From Rosellinia necatrix (Eukaryota; Ascomycota; Sordariomycetes; Xylariales; Xylariaceae), in the NCBI GenBank assembly GCA_021209875.1, contig JAGYVD010000005.1, positions 1,488,001 through 1,552,000 of the forward strand: DNA of 64,000 nucleotides, in the 5' to 3' direction. The notes under the pieces are model-generated. The model ran no database searches and was not told the origin of the DNA. It worked only from the letters and a program-made list of their open reading frames with translations. Positions 47,553 to 55,866 of this stretch are shown in pieces (position 1 is the first letter of the stretch; each line of letters begins with the position of its first letter). The position numbers and the translations under genes are program-made.

Positions 47553-49415
47553 ATGGAACGTCTCTATATCCGTGGCCATGCCGCACCCCTGGCCGAGGAA
47601 GCACCCATTCTACCAAAGTTTCCCGGTGGGAAAAGCGATAGAATTAATAACGACCGAGTACCGAATGACGAGATTTATCGCAGCGATGATTCATTGCCTA
47701 CGACGCTAGCACCTATTGGCAAACCAGCCACTAAAGAACTATTCAGCAAACAGGGCGTTTGGGCGCTCTCTATCTCCCTAATAAGTCTCGCCATAGGACT
47801 CGCTGCAGTTCTAGATGAGAATCTGTCGTGGTATCTCGGGGTGCAAAATGGGCAGCTGATCGTTCTAGGCCTCGTACTCAGTGTTATGAACTTGTGTTTA
47901 CGAACCGTCACCCCAACATTATTCCTAGTAATCGAAGCACGATTCGGTCCTTCCACCCTTCAGAACTACGACGGAATCCTACAGGGTAGGATCACCGTAT
48001 CTAATTTCAGCAATGTCTGGAGATTTGTCTCCGCGATGATGATGGCTATTCCCATAGTTCTTGGTATTGCGTATAAGAGCTTTCCCGGCGGGGAAAGTCA
48101 ACGACTCGTCGATTCGACGGCCTATACCGGAGCAACATCATTATACGGCATGTTTGCTCCTCCTAACATACAGTCCGGCCGCGAACAGACAGGTATTCCC
48201 ATTTTCGCCAATGCAACATCGCCTTTCAAATTAGCTTCAAGCCCAACGAATGGCTCTGAACCCCCATTGCCAACTTTTCCTCAAGCCTTCGGCCATAACG
48301 TCTTGCTCCTAAACAGCAAGAGCGCAGCTTTATTAGACATACCGCATCCGAGTTATGTGTCTGCTATACAAAATCTTCTTGCTGTTGGTGAATCATGGGA
48401 ACTCCATGCCTCGGTCCTCGGCACTGTTTCCAAACTCAACGACTCACGATCAATAAACCCAATAGCATACAATTCAACCCTCATTCAAATATGCGAGGAT
48501 GCTTTGAACGGTTCGGGAGCTTATACTTGGGGCAACTTTCCCACTCGAAATACAAGTCTTCTCCTTGTATATCAACCCAATCCGGGCGACCAATCATACC
48601 ATTACCTGGGATTCTCCAATTATCCGGTCACGGAAGTGAGCGGCTCGGAGGTGACACAAATCTGTGCCGATTTCTCCCATGTTGCCGAGCGTTACGACCT
48701 CACGCGGCAACAGTGCGAAGGGATCTGGTCGATCACTCGGGGGGGTATGGAACTCACAGGCGGCTCTTGCGATGAAACCGTTTTACCGTTCCCACAACAA
48801 TCTCCTCTCACCAATGTTTCGTTGTTCGTTGGGTTCTGCTATTTGCCAAATCTAGTCGATCTTTTGGCTCCATTTACAGCGTCGAGGGCCGACTCCCCAT
48901 GGACTATCCCATATGTTGCTACCGGTGTCGGGGCTATGGTATGGTCTAGGGTTATGGCCTTGTACGGCGCCATGAGCCAAGGCCAGTCCTCTGATCCCAC
49001 GGCTATCGCGCCATTGGTAGATACCAACTTTACGTTTGAAGAAGTCGGGCTCGTATATCGGGTGGACGATCGGGCAATTTATACCCGGCCGACATTAATG
49101 AAATCTCCCCTTCTCTGTGCCGTCCTCGCAATAACACCCCTGTTAGTCGCTATCGCCCTTGGCCTGACGGCTGTATATCACTCAACTCCTCTTGGAAATG
49201 GCTTTGGCATGATTTCAATCCTCTCCGGCATGGACCATAGAAGCCTTAGCTGCCTAGAGGGTGCATCGCTTTCTGGGGATCTTGCGAAGGATGTTCGTTT
49301 GGTCATACATCCCTATCAAGACTCCAAGGGTGGTTCAATAGAATACTACCTGGAGAGCCCATCCAAACGGTCGGCTCGAAACGGACGTTTGTTGAAAGGA
49401 GTGAAGTACCACTAG
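47553..49415 (+). CDS. Multi-pass fungal membrane protein, unidentified
   Basis: Single exon, 620 aa from ATG 47553. A cytosolic N-terminus of ~65 residues precedes three hydrophobic segments: ~68-88 (WALSISLISLAIGLAAVL), ~96-118 (LIVLGLVLSVMNLCL) and ~160-180 (FVSAMMMAIPIVLGIAY). A ~310-residue region rich in N-x-S/T sites (NATS, NGSE, NDSR, NGSG, NTSL, NVSL, NFTF) is probably lumenal or extracellular and contains several Cys. A last strong segment lies at ~515-540 (LLCAVLAITPLLVAIALGL), with a short cytosolic tail. Overall layout is that of large fungus-specific plasma-membrane proteins of unknown function. I do not recognise a Pfam family. It stands alone between gene-free DNA and a transposon block. 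Confidence 0.82.
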   Translation: MERLYIRGHAAPLAEEAPILPKFPGGKSDRINNDRVPNDEIYRSDDSLPTTLAPIGKPATKELFSKQGVWALSISLISLAIGLAAVLDENLSWYLGVQNGQLIVLGLVLSVMNLCLRTVTPTLFLVIEARFGPSTLQNYDGILQGRITVSNFSNVWRFVSAMMMAIPIVLGIAYKSFPGGESQRLVDSTAYTGATSLYGMFAPPNIQSGREQTGIPIFANATSPFKLASSPTNGSEPPLPTFPQAFGHNVLLLNSKSAALLDIPHPSYVSAIQNLLAVGESWELHASVLGTVSKLNDSRSINPIAYNSTLIQICEDALNGSGAYTWGNFPTRNTSLLLVYQPNPGDQSYHYLGFSNYPVTEVSGSEVTQICADFSHVAERYDLTRQQCEGIWSITRGGMELTGGSCDETVLPFPQQSPLTNVSLFVGFCYLPNLVDLLAPFTASRADSPWTIPYVATGVGAMVWSRVMALYGAMSQGQSSDPTAIAPLVDTNFTFEEVGLVYRVDDRAIYTRPTLMKSPLLCAVLAITPLLVAIALGLTAVYHSTPLGNGFGMISILSGMDHRSLSCLEGASLSGDLAKDVRLVIHPYQDSKGGSIEYYLESPSKRSARNGRLLKGVKYH

Positions 49416-49773
49416 GCATAGAGTCGGCTCGAGAGCAAAGAATTGAAGGGAATAAGCTTATCATGGACTATACCGTCGCAGTCGGGAAGGAAACACATGT
49501 CCGCGTCTATCAAACATGGGAAACTCGAATCGATTCAACAACAAGCAGCGATAATGAAACATTGCAGATGGCTTAGTTACTGTTTATGCGTACTTAAGTT
49601 AATAAAGGGATTGAAAGGTGGTAAATTAGGTCTGTGCAGGGCTAAGCTAATTAGTGTAGGTAGCTGTTTGATTGTATCGGGATGCATTAGGTAGGTAGTG
49701 TACTTGAGTACATAACTAGGTACCTACGCCATAATAATATTCCTGTTGACTTTATCGAGACCCACCCCCTAGG
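49416..49773. other. 3' flank of membrane protein, left flank of transposon
   Basis: A 358 bp interval with no gene; likely 3' UTR followed by TAGGTAC-type motifs near 49690-49730. Confidence 0.4.
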
Positions 49774-49775
49774 TA

Positions 49776-49800
49776 CAGTGGGTAAAATTAATTGACGATC
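49776..49800 (+). repeat. Left terminal inverted repeat
   Basis: Begins CAGTGGGT and ends TGACGATC; preceded by TA. Complementary partner at 53234-53258. Confidence 0.72.
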
Positions 49801-50377
49801 AGATTCCGTTTTTACACCTAAAATCACCTAAACTCACCTTTTTAACTGTTAAATTTCTATAAATATTTATATTAAAATAAAAAATAAAATTATATTTAGA
49901 TTTTTATTAATAAAATCTTTAAAGTAGTAGTTTTAAATTTTTTTTAGATTTTTAAAGTATAGTTTTTATTAGTTAAAAATAGTACATTAAAATACTTAAT
50001 ACTAGAAAACTTTAATAATTTTTTTATATTTAAAAAAATCGGAAAAATAAACAGGCTTTAAATTTAAATTAATTATTTATAAAGCTATTATATATAAAAA
50101 CTATAAAAATTAAATAAATTTATTTTTAGCTTTTTAATTTTAAATTTTTAAAAAATATTTAAAAATATATATTTAAAATAAAAATAATTATTTAAAAATA
50201 TATTAATATTTTTTATTTTTATAGTAATTATTTTTAAAACATTTAATATTATTTTAAGCTAATTTTAATTTTTATTAATTTTTATATATATAAAAATATT
50301 GATATATAATTAATATAAAATATAGCATATAAATTTTAAATTAAAACTTTAAATATAAAATTCTTTCTATTTATAAT

Positions 50378-50619
50378 TGATAAGTCTGGTCAGGGGTATG
50401 AAGCTGTAAATAGCTGTATTTTGCTGTATGCTGGTCTAGTTTGTGGTGTTATATGTAGTTGGTGATGAAGATGGTGGAATTCTAGGTGCAGTCCTAGAAT
50501 TCCACCTACTAGTACAGGTAGGTGGGTGGGCCTAGCCCAGGTGGCCTGGGCCACCTTATCTAATCTTACAGTGGAGCAACTAGTAGTGCCAAGCCTGGCA
50601 CCCCTTGCCTACTTTAACA
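50378..50619. repeat. Left LTR (242 bp), hairpin-rich
   Basis: Direct repeat of 52848-53089. Contains a 14-bp perfect inverted repeat (50473-50486 / 50493-50506, loop TGCAGT), GGTGGCC-TG-GGCCACC (50540-50555), GGGC-CTA-GCCC (50528-50538) and GTGCCA-AGCC-TGGCAC (50586-50601). Confidence 0.93.
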
Positions 50620-51068
50620 AAATGCCGGGCATTTAAAAAGCAGTTGCTGCTTTTAGCAACTACTTGGCAACAGCTGGCTAATTAATTCTTTAAAATCCTA
50701 TTAGTCTAATTTAAGCCTTCTATTTAGTCCCAAGCTTTTTATTTAGTCTTAAGCCTTTTATTTAGTCCTAAGGCATTAACTTGGCCTTAAGCTTTCCTAA
50801 GTGCTAATTTGTACAAAAACGCAATAAAAAACAAGCCGTTATTTAGCTAGCCTGCTAGTTAACCACTTTTTTAATCAGGAATTCTGCTGGTCTAGCCGCA
50901 GCTGCCGTTTTAGTTGTAGTTCCGGCCGCTTTTAGTTTTTCTGCGGTTTTAGCTACATGTATTAAAACTAACAAAACTATTAGCTTTATTAAAATAATTA
51001 AAGCTTTTAGTATTTTAAAAGTTATTTTGTTTATATAGTTGCTATTAATATTTTTGTTTGCTTAAGCC

Positions 51069-51118
51069 AGAGCTACAGCTAGAGCTAAAGCTAGAGCTAA
51101 AGCTAAAGCTAAAGCTAT
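51069..51118 (+). repeat. AGCTAA/AGCTAG hexamer array in the nested element
   Basis: About eight copies of a hexamer of type GAGCTA/AAGCTA in a row. Related GCTAG and GCTAA runs recur at 51740-51870 and 52400-52640. Confidence 0.85.
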
Positions 51119-52847
51119 AAAAACGTTCAGCTTTTCGTTTAAAGCTACTATAAATTTATTTGATTTTTTTTATATAGCTTTTTAAAGTTTTTTTAGTTTT
51201 TAATTTTTTTATATAATTAGAAATAAGCTTATTTTATTAATTTTAAATAGTTGTTATAACTTTTAGCTAATTAAAATTATTTTTTTTTAAAAGTTTTGTT
51301 AGCTTATGCGTATTATAATTTACGTTATATAAATTAAAGCATTATATGTTTATTTTTAGCTATATTATATAAAAACAGGTTGTTAGTTATAAATAAACGC
51401 GTAGCACGTTCAGACTATATTTTAAAACAGTTTTTTAAAGCTGCGATAATTTTATTTAAGCCGGCTTTATATAAAATATATTGTTAATTAGCTAGTAATT
51501 TGTTATTTTATTATTTTAAAGCTTAGCTGTATAATAGGCAATTAATCCAGCTAAAAATTTAGTTAAAAAAATGTTGCTTTTTAATTAAAGCTTATAGTTT
51601 ATTTATAAACAACTAAATATCTGTATAAATAACGTCACTTCTAGCAGTTATTATCCTAATATTTATTAAGTTAGAATAACTAAAGTTAAAATAGCCTATG
51701 TCTAAAGCCTTTAAACAAGCCGTATATCTAAAGCTTTAATTAGTTAGATCGGCCTAACTAACTAGATTAAATTAGCTAGTCTGATTAGCTAGATTAAAAC
51801 AACTGTTCTAATAGGCTAGATTATTAAAATAGCTAAACACTTAATTAGCTAGATCGGCTGAATTACAGGCAAAATATATAGCCGTATTAATAATTAAATA
51901 TATAACCGGTTTATAATATATAGCCAGATCAACTAAAGCTGCAGTATTTACAAAAAAAAAGCTAACACTAGTATTTTTAGTAGCTGGAAGCCTTACAGAT
52001 AAAATCTCCAGGCTAATATTATTAACTTTAGTAAAATTATTAGCTTTAGACTTATTAGCTTAAGCCGTTCTAGTTTAATTGCTTGTTTAGTTTCCAAAAC
52101 TACTGCTATTTTATATATAGCTAATTAATAAGTCTAAGCAGTTACTTATAAAGCCTATAATTAACTTTAAAAACCTTACTTTTAACTTTAAAAAGCCTAG
52201 TCTTATATTTAAAGCACCTACTTTTAAATCAAAAAACTTAGTTATAGCTTGCAACTTGATATAAAATACTTTTAATTCAGTAATATCTGCAGCTAATTTA
52301 TTATACTTTTTGTTTAAGCTATTAACACGTTTTTATAACATACTTACATCTTTTTATATATTATTTATTAAAACAGCTTTTATTTAATAACTAATAAAAG
52401 CTATAACTTGGCTTAGCTGGCCGGTTAGCCGGCTAAATTAAGCTAAGCTAAGCTAGGTTAAATCGGTCGGCTAAATAAAATAAAATAGGCTAGGCTAGGA
52501 TAGGCTAGGTCGGCTAAAGCTAAAGTCGGTAAAATCAGTAGCTTAATTAAATTAGCTAAAATTAACAGATCTGGCTAAAAACGCTAAAAACAATAAAATC
52601 GGTAAAACTAGCTAGAATCGATAAATCTAAAGCTTTAATTAGTTAATTAGTTAATCAAAGACTTAACTGGTTAATAAGTAAAATAGCGCAATTTGCAGCT
52701 AATTCCACCAGTTCTTTTACATTTAGCCGCGCAGTATAAACTGCCGCAAAACAAAAAAGCCGTTCTTAACCGTAAGACTTAAATAAATAGTTCGCAAAAG
52801 CTGCTTAAAAAAATACTTTTAATCTAATCGTTACAGAAACACTAATT

Positions 52848-53089
52848 TAATAAGTCTGGTTAAAAGTATAAAGCTGTAAATAGCTGTATTTTGCTGTATG
52901 CTAGTCTAGTTTATAATGTTATATATAATTAGTAATAAAAATAATAGAATTTTAGGTGCAGTCCTAGAATTCTACCTACTAGTACAGGTAGGTGGGTGGG
53001 CCTAGCCCAGGTGGCCTGGGCCACCTTATCTAATCTTACAGTAGAGCAACTGGTGGTGCCAAGCCTGGCACCCCTTGCCTACTCTAACA
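52848..53089. repeat. Right LTR (242 bp)
   Basis: Partner of 50378-50619, identical in length. Its first ~100 bp are strongly RIP-mutated, while the GC-rich hairpin half (52965-53089) is nearly unchanged. Confidence 0.93.
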
Positions 53090-53233
53090 ATAATAATAAA
53101 TAAAAATTTAAAATAACATATAAAAACTTAAAATTTAAATCTATAATAATATAGTTTTAGTTTTTTTATACCTATTAAATTAGATTTTTAATTAATATCT
53201 GTTTTTTGCAGAAGTACCTTTTAGTACCCACCC

Positions 53234-53258
53234 GATCGTCATTTTTGTGGACCGACTG
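53234..53258 (-). repeat. Right terminal inverted repeat
   Basis: On the minus strand begins CAGTCGGT and ends TGACGATC; followed on the plus strand by TA. Confidence 0.72.
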
Positions 53259-53260
53259 TA

Positions 53261-53773
53261 AGTAGGTGGGCAGGTGAGTAAGAGGTAGGAAGTAGGAAGT
53301 AGGTATGTATGTAGTCATGTATCTCCAAAGAAAGACGCAAGTTTCAACTGTGACTCGTGAGTAACAAACGAACCAGAAAAAAAGCTAACAATAGCTACAT
53401 TTACTACATACCTAGTACATACGCTACATACGCTACATACTACGTACCTACCTAAACAAACAGAAGCCGAGGCCCGTCATGAATGTTTCACGGCCTTGGC
53501 TGACCTTTCACATCAATCAACCCAGGCCAGCTCCCTCTGTCTACGTCGGTGTCTCGCCATCTATCTATCCGTCCCTCTAGCCGGCCGTCTGTTGCTGTTC
53601 GTCTGTCTTGCCGTCCAGGTAGTGGTAGATGCGCCAATAAAGCGCGTCAAGGCGGAACGCGTGCGACCACCGCCACCCAACATCATCGTCAGCGCACATT
53701 GACATCGCCATTACCATCACCATCGCCATCGCCATCGTCATCGCCATCGCCATCGCTGTCACCATCGTAACAG
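53261..53773. promoter_or_regulatory. Upstream region of TMEM135-like gene
   Basis: A 513 bp interval between the transposon and the next start codon. It contains TACATAC-type short repeats (53395-53450) and, directly before the ATG, a CATCGC/CATCAC repeat (53702-53767). Confidence 0.5.
53702..53767 (+). repeat. CATCGC-type hexamer repeat just upstream of the start codon
   Basis: About eleven degenerate copies of CATCGC (variants CATCAC, CATTAC, CGTCAT) in the presumptive 5' UTR, ending 6 bp before ATG 53774. Confidence 0.85.
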
Positions 53774-55466
53774 ATGACCTCGTCCGCCCCAACCAGTCTT
53801 CAGAGACCCCGAGCCCTGGGCCGAGGGAGGTTAGACAAGAGCATCCCACCCGTTCTGCGGCCTGTGCTCCGGGCCTATGTGCTGGGGTATGCGTCCGCTG
53901 TTGCACCAAGGGTGCTAACGTTGATTCTGCAGAATGGGGCGAGGTGGAGGAGGAAGGGCAGGGATCCGAGCGACGGCGTCCAGCCACAGCGCTCGTCGTT
54001 CCTTGCATCCCTGCAGCATATCCTCTGTGGCGGCCTTGACCCTCAGAGATTCCCTACCTTCTGCGCCACACTCGTCGGCGGTACCACGTTTTTTGAAGTA
54101 CGACGACGCATCATGAAGTGTGTCGGCCGAGAAACTAATGTGGATTAATAGGTGCTCGTTGGAAGATTGATTAATCGTTTGAAAATCCAGTTGTCGGATG
54201 TGGCTAGGCGGAGGTATGAAATGACACAATATATCTGAATCTGTCTTATTTATATAGTTAGTTAGTTCTTCTCGAAACATGTCTAACCCGGCTGCAGGCT
54301 CTCAACATGGATTTCGTCATTCATTGCCGGCTGGCTGAGCTTACGGCTGCTCCAGTCCAAGAAGACTGACACATTTGCTGAAACCAAAACTATCGATGGT
54401 GGCAAGCAGGAAACTATTCGCTATGCGGGGAGGACACTGGACCTGACGCTCTTTGCCGCCACTCGGGCCGTCGACGTTGTAGTTGGCGAGCTCTGGTCTC
54501 AGAGACGACAGCGCCGGGTCGCCGCCGGTCAATGGTCATGGGTGAGTACCATCACCTGCACGCTACCGAATCTAGCGCAAGTGCCGCAGAAGGTCTAACC
54601 AGCGGCAGCTCGACTCGTCATTATCGAGAATGGCCGACCCGACCATATTCGCCGCCTCGTGCGCCTTCATCATGTGGGCGTGGTTCTACGACCCGTCGGC
54701 GCTCCCCCGGTCGTACAACAAGTGGATCAGCTCGGCCGCGTCCGTGGACGCGCGGCTGATCGAGGCGCTCCGGCGCTGCCGCGGGGGCCAGCTGCGCTAC
54801 GGCGAGGAGACGGGGCAGGCGCCGCTGCTGCAGGCCATGTGCGCCGAGTACGGGTGGCCGCGCGCGTGGGGGGACCCGGCCGCGACGGCCCCCTTCCCGT
54901 GCGAGATGGTGCACATGGGCCGCGGGCCGTCGTGCGAGTACCACGCGCTGTCGCGCTTCCTGCGCTCCTTCCGGTGGGCCATGGCCACCTACCTGCCGCT
55001 GAGCCTGCTCGCGGCGCGCCGCAGGGACGCCGCGGGCCTCCGCAGGGCGCTCGCCTCGGCCGCGCGCTCGTCGTCGTTCCTCGCGACCTTCATCGCCCTC
55101 TTCTACTACGGCGTGTGCCTCGCGCGCACGCGACTCGGCCCTCGCCTCCTCGGCCACGGCCGCGACAATGCCGCCGCCGCCGTCTGCCAGCGCCTCGACG
55201 CCGGCCTCTGCGTCGGCTGCGGCTGCTTCCTGTGCGGCTGGAGCATCTTCCTCGAGGCCGCTTCCCGCCGCAAGGACATGGCCCTCTTCGTCGCCCCCAG
55301 GGCCCTCGCCGCCCTCCTGCCGCGCCGCTACCCGCTCGCCGCCCAGTGGCGCGAGACCCTCGTCTTCGCCGCCAGCACCGCCGTCGTCTTCACCTGCGTC
55401 CGCGAGAACCAGGGCCGCGTGCGCGGCGTGCTCGGGAGCGTCTTGGGGTCGGTGCTCAAACCCTGA
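53774..55466 (+). CDS. TMEM135-like membrane protein
   Basis: Three exons, 53774-54117, 54298-54541 and 54609-55466, giving 481 aa. The N-terminal block PVLRPVLRAYVLGYASAVAP and GGLDPQRFPTFCATLVGG are hallmarks of the fungal TMEM135/25D9-6 family. Exon 2 gives WISSFIAGWLSLRLLQSKK and AGRTLDLTLFAATRAVDVVV. Exon 3 gives FAASCAFIMWAWFYDPSALP and SYNKWIS, a Cys-rich segment CVGCGCFLCGW and two further hydrophobic stretches. Metazoan TMEM135 acts on peroxisomes and mitochondria in fat storage and fission; the fungal role is uncertain. The first intron uses a weak donor (GTGTGT) chosen because it keeps frame with a clear branch/acceptor (CTAAC..GCAG); this join is the least certain part. Exon 3 is a GC-rich island. 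Confidence 0.85.
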
Positions 55467-55866
55467 TTATTAAGGAGGTAAAAAGATACAGGTGTACAGA
55501 TCATTAGGGGGGTTGTTGGGGGGGATAAAACTGGGCTATAGAATTCTATATGATAGACGGGTGTTTTGATATGTATTGTTTGTATAATAATAACAATAGT
55601 AATGCTGTAGCATTAGCAAATGCTAACGATGTACTAATAGCAGAAATGCCATCAAGGAAATATATGGGTGAGGGGTTTTCGTTGGCCCTGGCCAGATTAT
55701 ACGAAGTTATAGTGATATTTTATTGTGACTATACTATATACCATTCGGAGCCATGTAGGACCAAACATTCGCTTCTTGATTACATTTATCCATAATTCAT
55801 GAATGTCTTCCTTTTTTTTCTTTTTTTTTCTTCTTTTTTTTTTCTTTTTTCCCCTCCGAGCCTTGT
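55467..55866. other. Convergent 3' flanks
   Basis: A 400 bp AT-rich interval between two stop codons, with a T-rich tract at 55810-55850 that would be A-rich in the alpha-galactosidase transcript direction. No gene. Confidence 0.45.

Larger units (their letters stand above)
50373..53094. mobile_element. Short LTR retroelement (2.7 kb) nested in the TIR element
   Basis: Element 50378-53089 (2,712 bp) with 242 bp direct LTRs (50378-50619, 52848-53089) and 5-bp target duplication ATAAT (50373-50377 and 53090-53094). LTRs start TGATAAGTCTGG (TAATAAG in the right copy) and end TAACA. The 2.23 kb interior is too short for gag-pol and has no open frame. It is made of GCTA/AGCT-rich degenerate repeats, consistent with a non-autonomous LARD/TRIM-like element later mutated by RIP. 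The right LTR carries most of the CpA-to-TpA changes. Confidence 0.9.
49774..53260. mobile_element. RIP-degraded TIR transposon with TA target site, host of a nested LTR element
   Basis: The outer boundaries are 25-bp inverted repeats (49776-49800 and 53234-53258, 18 of 25 positions matching). Both begin CAGT, have GGT at positions 6-8 and end TGACGATC, and each is flanked by TA (49774-49775, 53259-53260). A CAGT-ended TIR with TA duplication is typical of Tc1/mariner-pogo elements. Without the nested retroelement and its duplication, only about 766 bp remain, with no coding frame and heavy AT bias. It was therefore probably a non-autonomous (MITE-like) or deleted copy. Confidence 0.72.

Noticed and set aside
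54659..55507. 282-codon alternative plus-strand frame
   Set aside because: Frame-shifted copy of the TMEM135-like exon with only Arg/Pro/Ala/Leu composition.
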